Notes: generated by a model not told the origin, from the letters alone. A stretch of DNA of 64,000 nt from Heterobilharzia americana (GCA_944470555.2 OX104127.1:53786140-53850139), one strand, 5' to 3'. Positions 23,890 through 37,049 are shown, numbered from the stretch's first letter. A program made the numbers and translations.

Positions 23890-24115
23890 CAGTGGATAAC
23901 TCTACAATTTATGAATACTGGGTGATGATTGAAAGTGAAATGCAAATTTGGATCTCTAGTCAGCAATCGGACCCCGTAACTCAGATGGTAGGTCATCAAG
24001 CCAGTAATTCGGTGGTTGTTGGTTCGAATTCGGCTAAAATTCAAACTTACATTTCATCTTCAATCACCTTCCCATGTAAATACTAGTCTACCAAATCATG
24101 GCTATCTTAAATATT
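23890..24115 (+). mobile_element. Type D SINE-like element with pol III boxes
   Basis: A tRNA-like core, with A-box-like gtaactcagatggtagg at 23976-23992 and B-box GGTTCGAATTC at 24021-24031, lies between gatgattgaaagtgaaatg (23922-23940) and its near complement catttcatcttcaatcac (24050-24067). The inverted flanks let the tRNA-like part be presented on a stem. Confidence 0.65.
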
Positions 24116-24140
24116 TAAAATGACAAAATTATGAATAGTG

Positions 24141-25388
<1,248 letters not shown>

Positions 25389-25429
25389 TAATCTCATGGG
25401 TGACCAACGGGTAGTATTTATTACAATTG

Positions 25430-25685
25430 ATTGACTTACGTGTTATTCTCCGTTATTTCGTTGGATCGATTTATTCGACGTGTATTTGCATATGGGCTCC
25501 TATGCGTATGCCTCACTGGGGTGCAAGTACATCCAGCTGACAAGTTCCAAATAGGACGAAACGCGCATCCTGAATTTCTCTGCTAGCTGCAACCAATCAA
25601 ATTATCACAATTAACATTCAGGCAATATTGAAGCATCCACATAGGAGCCCATATGCCAATAGAGGTCGGACAATTCGATCCAACA
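25430..25685 (+). mobile_element. Sm-alpha SINE, hammerhead G8 mutated
   Basis: Tail segments on both sides (catatgggctcctatgcg at 25490 and its complement-like cataggagcccatatgcc at 25640) flank a hammerhead region reading CTGACAA...GACGAAACGCGC...ATC. The catalytic G8 has become A. Confidence 0.7.
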
Positions 25686-26039
25686 TAGTAACCTAAAATA
25701 ACAAGTATGTCAATAAATAGTAATATCTGGAGATATTTGTTCATTCCCTTTCTCTCCAATAGCCTTCAACTTCAAAACAAATACAAATAAAATAGTTTCC
25801 ATCCCGATCACCCAGATGAATGAAAATGATATCCCTGTTTATACTCTTATCATTATCATTTTATTTTTCTCCCTCAGTTTCATAATTGATTAAAAATTTT
25901 AACATTTTATTATCTAGTCGCTATGCGATAATAATTTTACTTCTCTGTATCCCTGCATATACACAATTCACTCACACACCTACAAGGATTCACTACTGAG
26001 AATATATAAGAATATATATATGTGAGAATATATATATAT
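25686..26039. other. Intron 3, AT-rich, ending in an AT microsatellite
   Basis: Nothing recognised except TA-rich repeats at 26007-26041. Confidence 0.5.
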
Positions 26040-26660
26040 ATACAAGTCGTGACCGGTGGAGTCAAGCCTGATGGCCGTGAGGACAAATACTCAACGATGA
26101 CATTAGGTGGCGGTTCGCGCTATATCGTGAGCTAACAGAAGTTGGAAATATGGAGCATTGGAATGTGACCCAGTGGCTCAATGGTAACGCGCTGGTCGCG
26201 GAACCTGAAGGTCGCGGGTTCGATCCCTGCTGGTGGTGTCGTGGGTGCGCACTGCTGAGGAGTCCCATACTAGGATGAAACAGCTGTCCAGTGCTCCCAG
26301 GTTTCCTTTGTTCCTCCAACTGATGTCAGTCTTCGATGAATAACAACTTGAAATATTTCCAAATCTCCACAACCCCCTCAAAATTTAATATATAAACTGT
26401 CAAAGGTTTTGGATGTAGTATTCATCATGGACTGACATCAGTTGGGAGAACCATTAGAAATCTGGGAGCACTGAACAACTGTTTCGACATACTATGGGAC
26501 TCCTCAGCACCATGCACCCATGATCCGGCTAAGGATTTAACTCAGGATATTCAATTTTCATGGCAAACGCGTTTACTATTCAGCCACTGGGTCGAAGTTC
26601 AATAGTTCCCCCAAATAATGTCAGTGATGAATACTACCTCTAAATTAAAATCAGTATTCA
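26040..26660. mobile_element. Pair of type B SINEs, opposite orientations
   Basis: The plus copy at 26045-26345 has A-box TGGCTCAATGG (26174-26184) and B-box GGTTCGATCC (26217-26226), spaced as in a tRNA promoter. It ends ccaactgatgtcagtc...gatgaata. A second copy in minus orientation runs from about 26408 (gtagtattcatcatggactg) to 26640. Confidence 0.8.
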
Positions 26661-27415
26661 GCTGAAAAATGCATTTCAAAGATTTTGTTATTATCACCTT
26701 TACTCTTATCTTCTGATTCATATACCACCTGAATTAATTTAACCCTGTTTGTATCAAATGGATATACTGAATAGTTTGTAAATGTAAAGCTTGACGAGAA
26801 TTTACTAAAAATACGTATATGCATTCATTAATACGCTCCTTGAACCTGGTTGTGTTGATCTGAACACCTAACAGCTAATATACAAAGTAGGCATTGTAAT
26901 CATAGCCAAAGTCAATAACCAAAATATCTTGACCAAATAATCTTACTAGAAAAAGTATCGTAATATTTAATTATAATTGTGAGTGATTTTTAATTTGTTT
27001 GACAGGTCAAACTACTAACCATTATTGAAAACCTGGACGAATTGAGTGTGAAAGACAATCTGTAAATTGTGGTTTTCAGTAAATATCTGAGCTGTCACTT
27101 CATTTTCAGAGGTTACAGGAACTACAGTAAGTAAATAGGACTTACAACATCGTTGAATGCTTTCTTTGGAACTGGATTCCATCTAGTGAGCTTTAGTTTC
27201 CGATAAATCTCCTAATTAGTAAGAATATCTCACTTTGTGGATTATTGTCCTCAGGAATGGAAAAGCATGATTTTCATGACAGAAATAGTAAACAGCCTAA
27301 AGGCTAATTTCAAAGTGGTTTCTGTCATGTACTCATATCAGTTGGAGTAGTATTAAAAAACTGAGAGCACGGTTTTATTACTAGTACGATACTCCTCAAT
27401 GTTCTTAGGTTTTCA
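26661..27415. other. Intron 3, no recognisable gene
   Basis: Contains a degraded hammerhead-like segment near 26785-26820 and a short type B SINE fragment near 27320-27400. Otherwise nothing recognised. Confidence 0.4.
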
Positions 27416-27418
27416 ATA

Positions 27419-28210
27419 AGGTGTTCACATATGCATGAAGTCGTTTCGCTGTGTTCACCTCTGGTAAGCCAAACCGGGCCCTCCGAAAACATGTTGCTGA
27501 ACACTACCCGGTTTGGCTTACCAGAGGTGAACAAAGCAAAACGACTTCATCCATATAGGAACACCTAATTGAATCAGGTCACTCAGCACCTCGGGATCCA
27601 CCCTTTAAAATAATTTACAAAGTTAAATTCAACTACTCCAAAGGTATACGTTTCCACCATTTATGCATAGCTGAAGCATTACCTATACATGAACAAAAGC
27701 CAAAACTTTGTATTGAAAACATTTTGTGAAACCACTTTCTCTTCATTGGCCTTAACAATTCATTTTGTTGATTTTGTCAATTTCACTTCACTTTGGTATA
27801 CTTCTCTTCTATTATCATCATCAATATCACCAATTTTCACTTGATTGACAACATTTGACCCAAATTTCACTCTTTAATATCGATTCATTCCTTATTCATT
27901 GACCTATTGTACACATTTCAGCTTAATTATCACCGTCTTACAATACTTTAACAACACGTGTCTCTTATCTCACCACTTGTTATCAATTCGTTCCTTATTC
28001 ACAATGGTTCATTTTCGATCCCTTCCACTTGAATAAATACCACCACCTACACCGATTGTATATTTTACATATTGACTGAGTAACTGTTTTCAGTGCAATT
28101 ATCTGTCACTTTACCGAGTATAAATACGACTGCTGTACAGCTTGATAATGAAGTCATTGAAAAGAAATATTTCCTCTTTGCTGATATATGCCCTGTTCTT
28201 GTTAATGAAT
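27419..28210 (+). pseudogene. Penelope-like element 3' end with palindromic start
   Basis: 27419-27478 and 27508-27568 are inverted copies of about 60 bases, both encoding the PLE block around GLPE/WLTRGE. Downstream, the plus strand matches the C-terminal PLE region ending IAEALPIHEQKPKLCIEN (27660-27725, with stops), followed by a 3' untranslated part with tgaaaagaaatatttc at 28158-28173 that recurs at 46397-46412. Confidence 0.6.
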
Positions 28211-28759
28211 AACTGGGTATATTTCGTCAGTTTAATAGATGCCTCACAATTCTCCACTTTTCATGTAATCCTTCTGTTATCAGCTAAGCGAAGCCAGATA
28301 AATCTCAACAACTCTATGGTTTCGATACATTTGTCTGAATAAAGTTTGAGATGATGTTTCAACATTGTAACTAGTGTCGATAAAACTAGCTTCTTTGTAA
28401 AATTCAGTGATTTACAACTATATATCGTATCAACTGCTAAAATTTGCATAAATCCATTCAAATGAATCCTATCAGCCTCTCATTCACTTCTTTTTCGCAG
28501 TCGAATTCCACCAATTCTGTTAAATATGAGCAGTGGTAAACGAAACAGTAAGAGAAAATTGGAAAAAAGTGGTTCTATTTTCATTAACCTAGGAGATAAT
28601 GTAAATAAGCAATTCTAACGCTTTCTTCTATTAGTATATGTCATGCATTTAAATGAACTGTGGTGATCACATATGACAGAGTAAAACAGGAGACTCTATT
28701 TCTATGATATTAGATCATTTGTAGACAACTAATTTTCTCCCTCTTTCTAATTATTTCAG
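28211..28759. other. Intron 3, 3' part
   Basis: Nothing recognised. The T-rich end (ctctttctaattatttcag) gives a good acceptor at 28758-28759. Confidence 0.5.
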
Positions 28760-29011
28760 ATCACACCACAAATCGCTGAATTACCAAGTCTTTTACAAAA
28801 CTTAACAGAAGCATTAAACAGTCAAGTTTTTCTATCATGGAATCATAAAAGTCCAGTCACCTGTGAAAAACCCACAAATAATCTACAGAACAATTCAATC
28901 TTATCTAAAAGTGGAATACCGAGACATTACAGTTTTACAGTTCAGAACTCTATTTCAACTGTAGACAACAGAAGGCAGTCAGAAACGAATACAGTCAGTA
29001 CAAAAACACCT
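28760..29011 (+). CDS. RasGAP gene, exon d (after the GAP domain)
   Basis: It encodes 84 residues, phase 0 on both sides, opening ITPQIAELPSLLQNLTEALN. This aligns with the segment LGPLPRLLNDISTALRNP that follows the RasGAP domain in SynGAP and DAB2IP. The remainder (FLSWNHKSPVTCEK, then a Ser/Asn-rich part) is not conserved and probably disordered. The donor is GTAAGT at 29012. An SR2 retrotransposon begins about 62 bases after it. Confidence 0.88.
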
Positions 29012-29073
29012 GTAAGTAAATAATATCTTCAAGTGTATATCAAAAGTATTTATAGGTAATTATTAGTGTTTAG

Positions 29074-29502
29074 CATCACCAACAACAACAACAACAAGCT
29101 TCAATCACCATCAACGGGAGAGACTTAAAGGAAGTAGCCTCCTTCACCTACACCTACACCTACACCTAACTAGGCAAGGCAGCACCGTTTCAACTACAGG
29201 TGACACAGGCACAGACGAGGATGTCAAAATCAGAATGAGAAAAGAAGACAGGGGTTCATTAGCCTGAAACCAGTGTGGAGATCTCCTCCACTCCACTCAC
29301 CATAAAGCCTGAACAACATCCGGATTTTCAACACCAATTCAGTCAAGTAAGTCAGTGCTTCAATGTGATGGTTGAGAGACTTGGCACGTTACGAAAAGCA
29401 TTTCCAACAACCTACAGATATTCATCAACAACTGACTAGGCTCGCTCGTTACTGGAGATCAGATGGTCGGAAAGAATAATAAGAATAAGTGACAAGGAAC
29501 TT

Positions 29503-29564
<62 letters not shown>

Positions 29565-29902
29565 GCAGGGAACCAACGAAGCAAGAAGCTATTGCTGAAC
29601 AAATATGCAGTGGAAGGAAATGGAGATGGATTGGAATGGGGTGGGTTGGGCATGGACTGAGGAGACCGAATGGGGACATCACGTGCCAGGCCAGGCACTC
29701 GAGTGGAATGCAGATGGTAAGCGACGAGTTGGTCGTCGGAGGTGAGGGTGACAAGGAGGAGATGGTGTGAGGAGGAGGTGAGAGGTTGTGGGGTGTCGTG
29801 GAGCGAGGTTGAAAAGATTGTAGAGAAGAGAAGAGAGTGTAATGGAGACGTGCTCCTGAAGGTGTATGTTTTATTAGGAACCCAAGGGACAAATAATAAT
29901 AA
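29074..29902 (+). mobile_element. SR2/RTE-type retrotransposon, 5'-truncated
   Basis: It starts in the catcaccaacaacaacaac microsatellite of the reading frame and ends gggacaaataataataag. It has fewer TACACC units than 20815-22769 and a GGCT array of about 16 units at 29503-29566, followed by gcaggcaggg. The array forms and surrounding bases place it in the same subfamily as the 24-kb copy. Confidence 0.85.
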
Positions 29903-29984
29903 GCATCACTTATCATGTTACTAATGGTGGAGTATATTTTCGGCTCACTTAAATGATTTTGGTTGTATTGTGCTCTCTGATGTT

Positions 29985-30866
29985 GTCTAGAAAGGTGATG
30001 AAAGTTCCACGATTGAACGACCCAGCTCAAAGAACTCAATGCTGCTTATCAGTGACTGAATAAAAGAAGTATGATACCCTATTAGATTTATGTGATTTAT
30101 AACACACAGTGATACAGTATTACTTACTCGACGACGTTTCGAGCATAAATTATCATTGCTCACCATCAAAGCAATGTAATCACACACCTTTCGACATCTG
30201 CTTCTTATTCTTTGTTTCTATTGGTAGTGAAGTTTTTCATATCTCTGATACAGGTGTTGCCTCATTTCTGTTACATGTATTGGGTGTTGATTCGATGAAC
30301 AATCTTTCCCTCTCTCTCTCTCACTCTGTCCACCTAATTATATTAGACTTCAGTACAGAGGTTTCATCCCACCCTGTGTGGTTGTATTTTAGTGCATAAA
30401 TTACAATAACTGAGTGTTTTTCTAGATTATTGATCTTATTCGGGAATGTCATTCAATATTTAGCTGAATTCCTATGTTCCTCTATTCTAATTGACCCCGA
30501 CCGGCTAGTTCGACCTATGTACTTGACCTCATTCACAGTCATTGCATGGAATTTGATAGATCAGATTATTTTGCTTAATTGGTCCTATCGGATCCTTAAG
30601 CCAGCCGACAAAGTTCATCTCATAATGAGTTTGTGGGTTTAAATGTCACCCTAATTCCAGCTTTGTTGAGGGTCCTATGTAAAGTTTCTGATGTATCTTC
30701 CTCATAGGATGACACAATGGAGACTATGAACTTCTTTCTACACAAGTAGACGGGAGATGACATTAATATGATGGTGAGCAATGATAATTTATGCTCGAAA
30801 CGTCGTCAAGTAAGTAATACTGTATCACTGTGTTATATATCAAATAAACAAATCTAATATGGAATG
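29985..30866 (-). pseudogene. Penelope-like element remnant with inverted ends
   Basis: The minus strand at 30640-30770 encodes IVSSYEEDTSETLHRTLNKAG, then IRVTFKPTNSL, equivalent to the block LPY...RLLRPLGIGVTHKPTN of the PLE at 39287. The outer parts 30080-30172 and 30769-30866 are inverted copies. Within them, GAGCA, an 11-base loop, TGCTC, then GAAAC and GTCGTC resemble stem II and core of a hammerhead. The terminal motif gttgtctaga is at 29978-29990. Confidence 0.6.
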
Positions 30867-31760
30867 GCATCCTACCACAGTGCTCAGGTTCTACAGTTAT
30901 ATGAAGTATGTAATTCTTAAAAAGGAAGTTTCTGATTTACTGTAACCAAACTCTAAGATAAAAGGTTATTATAAAACCGTAAATAAATATACTACTTAAA
31001 TGGTCCATATGGACGTACTTTATTACTACTAGAACAGTAAACGTACAAATTTCCTCAAACAGGAATATACTCTGCCTGTAGCCAGCACTTTGCTAACTCT
31101 TCAACAGGGGTAATAGTCAAAATATAAACAAGCTGGGGGATATTTTATTTGATAAGCATATATATTCTTGCCCAGTAACACATTCAGTGACTCCAAGGTG
31201 ATAGACAGACACACTGGTAGTATCGAGATAGGAACTAATATTCATGTTTAGTGGTTCAAGTTGCTACATCATATATTAGCACATTAAGCGAGACTCTACC
31301 GAGATAAAAAATAAAGAAATGAGAAAAAAAGTAATCAAAAACAGTAGCGCATTAAGTCATTGTTATTACACAAGTCCGAGCATCATATCAAGGTGGCAGC
31401 TACCGATCAGTAGGTAAACTGAAACTCATAAATATGATCTCGTAGTGGCTTCTCGTCAATGCACTACAATGTATGATCCTTGACTATGAATGTTTTCAGA
31501 GAATTTCGGGCTTCTTGAAGGATCTAGGAGGTGGTGCTTCACTTGACAACACTAAACAACTGAATAGGATTATGTACTATGTAAAAAGAGTTTGGTTTAG
31601 TTAAACGATAGCACATATTTCAAATAAACTCATATGATCAACAAGCCAATTTAGCTTGGTAGGAGTTAACAGAAATTCATATATTTCATTTCTCAGTCTT
31701 TCTACATTCTGATGCATTGTGAAATATTTTGAATGTATTTTTGAGATGAATGGGGATTTT
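30867..31760. other. Intron 4, no recognisable gene
   Basis: AT-rich. 31230-31440 has loose similarity to the CR1-like 3' region (acatcatatattagcacattaagcg). Nothing else recognised. Confidence 0.4.
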
Positions 31761-31764
31761 TATT

Positions 31765-32235
31765 TTAGAAGTAGTATTTATCATGGACTGTCATCAGTTG
31801 GGGAACCAGTGAAAATCTGGGAGCATTGGATGGCTGTTTCCTCCTAGTATGGGACTCCTCAGCAGTGAGCACCCGGCTAGGGATCTAACTCAGGACATTC
31901 AGGTTTCACGGCGAACGCGTTAACCACTCAGCCACTGGGTCAGTTTCCAACTTCTGTCAATTCACGACATAGCGCAACTATCACCCAAGGTCTTCAGTTA
32001 GCATCCTCTTCACTTCTGACCGGTTGACCCCATAGGTCACGGCTTTTCATTAGAGCTTTCTGATATCCATTTGGAAGCAAGTCACTAATGAGCACTACAC
32101 AGTAATGTAGCCGGGTAGTGGGTGAGTACTGCTGAGGAGTCCCATGCTAGGATGAAACAGCTGTCCAGTGTTCCTAGATTTTCAATGGTCCCCCAACTGA
32201 TGACAGTTCATGATGAATACTACTTCTGAATATTT
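31765..32235. mobile_element. Type B SINE pair, minus then partial plus
   Basis: gtagtatttatcatggactg at 31769 starts a minus copy whose tRNA-like head ends with aaccactcagccactgggtc (31920-31940). From about 32095 a plus fragment reads ccgggtagtgggtgagtactgctgaggag and ends gatgacagttcatgatgaatac. Confidence 0.7.
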
Positions 32236-33370
32236 TTAAGTTAATTTATTTTCATTTAAGTAGCATTTATCTACGACATCCAGTGATGTATATCTTTACA
32301 GTTTTTAAAACTGAAAGATTACAACACAATAACATTATACACTTCGCACAAGAAGTGGCTATCGTGACATAGTGGCCTAGTGGATAATGTTCTGGGGTTT
32401 GAAGCAATCATATGAAAGGTATGAATTGCATACTTTACACTGCATTACACTACGAAAAGACATTTTTGTGTTCCGAATAGCAGGTTATTTGTAATATTGA
32501 TTCACTCATCGTAAAGTTAACTGGATTAAACTGTGAACTATCGACCAATGAGTTGTCAGTTGGGAACTCAATCCCTCTGAGTAATATTTAAGCACGTAAT
32601 AGGTATCGCAGTGTATACAAACTATCTGTAATTGTTTATCTAGTAAGCGAATGTCTAGTATAATTGTCCACTTAAATTAACTGATAGAGTCTTAACTTAT
32701 ATCCGCTAGAAATAAATTAAATTAGGCAATCCATAACTGTACAAATGCCACAATTTCTGTATGATTAGTGTTATGTCCTATTTATCTAATCTCTTCGACC
32801 ACTCCGATATTTACATGTAGGTTCACGTGCTTTTTCTCAAAACTCTGAAGTGACATGATTGGTTTTGAAAGATTTAAGACTTCATATGGGGATTTGAACA
32901 AAAGTTTCGCACACTATACCAGTTACCTTATATGGAAGTACTGAGAAGTAGTATCTATCTAGTCGAAATATGTGATCAGATAAAAAGTAGGTTACCAGAT
33001 GGGCTAGTAAGACAAAGTGATTTATCCTCAGTACTCAATAATAACGAAGACTAACCATATGAATCGATTAAACGGTTGAAGACTAACAGACTGAATTTGA
33101 GATAAGTCATAAAATAGACTTAATAATAATAATACGATGGTAATTTTTGAAGAGGTATCATCAACGAACCAGTTGATTCGATATTTAAGACTGATCACTG
33201 ATGATCAACGATTTGTTTGTCTGTGACAGTGACCAAACAGTGAAATACAGCTGAAAAAGTGTTATAATCTGACAAAGTTTTAAAAGTTTTTTTAACTCAT
33301 GATCTCTCTACTGTTCGATCGAAAGATGAAAAGTTAAATTGAGTGGCACTTCTTTATTTTACCAACTGAC
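32236..33370. other. Intron 4, mostly unassigned
   Basis: A short Sm-alpha head fragment (gtgacatagtggcctagtggataatg) is at 32362-32387. The rest shows no gene or repeat that I recognise. Confidence 0.45.
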
Positions 33371-33374
33371 GTTT

Positions 33375-34045
33375 ATGATTATTATTATACTGTTATTTGT
33401 CCCTTGGGTTCCTAGTGGAAAATAGGACTCCACTCCACTCTGTTCTCTCCAGTCTTTTCAACCTGGCTCCACCGATGCCCACAACCTCTCATCTCCTCCT
33501 CACACCATATCCTCCATGTCACCCTCATCTCCGACGTCCAACTCATCGCTCCCCATCTGCATTCCACTCGAGTGACTGGCTCGGCGCCTGATTTTCCCAA
33601 TCGATCTTCTCAGAGCATGCCCACCCCATTCCATTCCATTCCAATCCATCTCCATTTCCTTCCATTGCATATTTTTTCAGCGATAGCTTCTTGCTTCGTT
33701 GGTTCGCTCCCAGTCAGCCAGCCAGCCAGAGTTCCTTGTCACTTATTCTTATTATTCTTTCCGACCATCTGATCTTCAGTAACGAGCGAGCGTAGTCAGT
33801 TGTTGATGAATATCTTTAGTTAGTTGGAATTGCTATTCGTAACGTGTCAAGTCTCTCAACCATCACATTGAAGCACTGACTTACTTGACTGAATTGGTGT
33901 TGAAAATCCGGATGTTGTTCAGGCTTTATGGTGAGTGGAGTGGAGGAGATCTCCACACTGGTTTCAGGTTAATGCAGGAAGGATTGTGTTGCTGTCTTTC
34001 CGATCCTGACTGGCTTTGATGTCCTCGTCTGTGCCAACTGACATT
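33375..34045 (-). mobile_element. SR2/RTE-type retrotransposon, 5'-truncated
   Basis: AAT-type tail at 33378-33396, then the complement of gggacaaat...gaacccaa. The GGCT site holds four units on the minus strand (33713-33729, after one GACT unit). The 5' break is in the GTDEDVKAS-coding region. Confidence 0.85.
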
Positions 34046-34339
34046 TAGTATATGGAAAAGTAGATGAGTTAATTTCCATTTCTGATTGCCAGTTAGCTTA
34101 AAAAGGACCTGGACAACGAATCTTCACTTGAACACTTCGTCAGGGTACGATACTTGCTTCATGAATAAGTTTATTTTGTATAAAACCAACTGATCAAAGT
34201 CTCAAGATATGCAGATCGTTCATTCAAAAGGTAATAAATAACTCACTCAGTCTCAGTAAACCGTTCTTTAAAGCGAATGAAAAAATGTTTAAATATACGC
34301 CTTTTTCAGTACAATTTTTGTACAATTTTTCTTTTGCAG

Positions 34340-35295
34340 ATGACTAGCGTTCATGAAATTGATAGAAAAGTATCTTCAGAAAAACCTAGTACTGTAAAAA
34401 AATTACATCATCAAAGTGATACATATTCTGTTAACAATTACACTTCAAATACTTCAATTATGGATAGTAACAATGAAACTGAGCAAACCTTAAATTCAAA
34501 ACAAAGCGATTCATGGAATTCATCAATTGTTCAAAAAGATTATTTACCTTGTAAATTTGATTCAGTTAATATAATCTATAAAAATGTAAATATGAATGAT
34601 TTGGAACATTCAGAAAATATAGAGGATTTATTGATTCAATATCGTGAACAATTACGTCAATTAAATGATTGTATTGAAAAAGTGGAACCAAACTGTTATC
34701 TCACTTCAAATATATCACACAGTTTAAGTCAATCTACACAATCTGTACATAAGATTAAATATCTTTCAGAAAGTGAAACATCATTATCTAACACTACAAC
34801 TCTGACAACAACCACTATTACAACTAATAAACAAGTTGATGATGAGAAAATTGAAAGACAGTTATCTAAACAGAATAATGACAGTAATGAAAGTAATCAA
34901 CATCACCGTCATCATCATCATCATACAAAACGGAAGATATTTGACTCAAAATCAGACAATTCTACACCAATACCAATAAGTCGTACGTTAAGCGCTAACC
35001 ATCGCTTATATGAAAGATCAGATAATCCAGTAAATAGTAAATCAATACTTACTAGTAATAATAATATCAGGGAAGTGTCAATTCACTCAAGATGCATAAA
35101 TATTGATCAATCAAGTACAAGCGATAGTGATTATGATGATGATGATGATGATCAAAGGATTACAGACTGTACTACAGAAGATACAAGTGAAAGCGGTAAG
35201 AAAGTAATATCAATGAAGAATAGATCAAGAAAAATTTCTAGTACAAGACAGAATCATCTATCTGAATCACCCAGTTTGGATCAATTAGCTGAAAG
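34340..35295 (+). CDS. RasGAP gene, exon e (disordered linker)
   Basis: 956 bases; phase 0 in, phase 2 out. It encodes 318 residues rich in Ser, Asn and Thr, opening MTSVHEIDRKVSSEK. A helical, possibly coiled-coil part (IEDLLIQYREQLRQLNDCIE) lies at about residues 94-113 of the exon. A His tract (HRHHHHHHTKRK) is at 34900-34932 and an acidic DDDDDD run at 35133-35150. The end, SPSLDQLAER, leads into the coiled coil of exon f (ag|a codon). The acceptor is ttttgcag at 34332-34339; the donor GTAATC at 35296 is weaker than the others. The frame upstream of 34340 is open, so an alternative longer exon cannot be excluded, but the acceptor and phase support this start. Confidence 0.88.
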
Positions 35296-35560
35296 GTAAT
35301 CGATTGTTTGTGTTTATAGATATATGTCTCTGTGTATTGTATGGGCTTTGAGAATGAAACAAAACACCTATGTAGCAAAATGATATATACCAGCGACTTA
35401 CAAATTATCAGGAAGTAAAGTCTCATTGATAATGAATATAGCACTTTCTCTCTCTAATACAGTTCAGTTTAAATTAAGACTAGCTGACGTAGCTGTGCTG
35501 CGTAGACAGTTATGTATTATCGATTGAGGTGGCAGATAAACAAAACTCTCGGTAACTGAA
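35296..35560. other. Start of intron 5
   Basis: Nothing recognised. Confidence 0.4.
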
Positions 35561-36085
35561 GTGAAATTAAGACCTTATCAGTAACTCTGTCTCATGGGTC
35601 ATGTCGGTAGAACAAAGGGTCGATAACTCAGAGGCCCCTGATTCTAATTGTTCCACCATTTAGGTATCTATACATAATTAAACATGTTCAATATCGTCAT
35701 TTGAGCAAGATTATCTGTTTTTCGTCCAGCCAGCAATATTACGAGCAATAGCCAAACAATATGACGAAGTTCTAATGAGAAGCTGTGACCTGTGGGGTCA
35801 AAGTGGATGCCATCTGAAGACCTTGGGTAATAGTCGCACTATGTCGTGAATTGACAGAAGTTGGAAACTGTGAACCAATGAAAACCGACCCAGTGGCTGA
35901 ATGGTTAACGCGTTTGCCGCGAAACCTGAATGTCCTGAGTTAGACCCCTAGCCGGGTAGTGGGTGCGTACTGCTGTGGGGTCCCATACTAGGAGGAAATA
36001 GCCATCCAATGCTCCCAAATTTTCAATGGCTTGCCAACTGATGTCAGTCCGTGTTCTGTTAGTGATGTTTTCGTTGAATAGTATG
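35561..36085. mobile_element. Type D SINE fragment and plus type B SINE
   Basis: 35565-35670 carries tRNA-like gggtcgataactcagagg and loose D flanks. 35770-36060 is a B copy: gtggggtcaaagtggatgcc, cgacccagtggctgaatggttaacgcg (A-box-like at 35886-35912), then ctgatgtcagtccg. Confidence 0.6.
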
Positions 36086-36279
36086 AAATTTTTCACTTTT
36101 TTTCAGCTAAATTTGATAAATCTCAGTACTTTTTGCCGAAATAATTAATAATCAGGGTTGCATTACTATTCGATATAAAACTATGGTTATCAATGATAAA
36201 CGAGTATAAATAAACCCCGTTTAGTATTCAGTAAAGTCATAGCATGTTTCTACTGAGTATATCAAGGATAAGAAACTCT

Positions 36280-37000
36280 AGACCAAGGTTTTGTACTTCT
36301 TGGCACCCATCAGGAAACCAGTGTTCAAGTGTGTGAAAATTACTTACAAGTTGTTCAGTCTACGTTGATATTCCTCATAGCTAAGCAGTTTTTCAACTGT
36401 CCAGATGGGATGTCAGTGAAATTTTCCTTGGAAACTACTCACTCGAGTGTGATTCCTGATGCAATGTCATGAACTAGCGAAAGACACTAATACTGAACAA
36501 CTTGAGTAGTTAGGAACCATTCTGGCTGATCTGTAGCATTATTAGGTATACCAGTGCATACAAGTTAGCTAGCCAGATTCAGTTAATATGTAGTGATTCG
36601 GCCCAACCAGCTGAATTTATCTGAGCACACCATTGATGAGCTCAGTCTCAAACGAGCGAAACGGCCGTCCAGTATTCAGATCATTTTGATCTGGCTATCG
36701 AAATACTATCGATCAGCCTACTCAAGTTATTCAGTAGTAGTATCTTAAACTAGTATTTCCTGGTGATTTGAACTCGCCCCAGTCATTTCAAAAGTCAGAG
36801 ATGTAACCACCATGTGATTCAGGCTAGAACTGACTTTCTGTAGGACTGGTTTATCTACCAGCTGACAAGTCAGAATTAGGACGAAACACGCTTTCTGGAT
36901 TCCTCTACTAGTTGCCAAGCAGATTGTAACATAATGAGTAATCAAGCAGTGACAAGCTGTCCGAATAGGAGCCCATGTGTCACTAGAGGTCAAGGAATCC
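36280..37000. mobile_element. Type C and Sm-alpha SINE fragments
   Basis: 36285-36320 has a type C segment (ggttttgtacttcttggcac). 36745-36855 is a minus type C head (gatttgaactcgcccc). 36858-36985 is a plus Sm-alpha segment whose hammerhead core reads CTGACAA (G8 to A) with GACGAAAC intact. Confidence 0.55.
36610..36685 (+). ncRNA. Second hammerhead-like motif (candidate, C3 changed)
   Basis: TTGATGA at 36633-36639 in place of CTGATGA, a perfect four-pair stem II (GCTC 36640-36643 with GAGC 36654-36657), GAAAC at 36658-36662 and GTC at 36667-36669 with a two-pair stem III. Stem I next to the core does not pair, although ctgaat (36611-36616) could pair with attcag (36674-36679). It differs from the Sm-alpha sequence and may derive from a PLE. 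Confidence 0.35.
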
Positions 37001-37049
37001 GAATCAGTATAGCAACGGGAGATTACAAGAAAGCACACCTACTTTCTGA

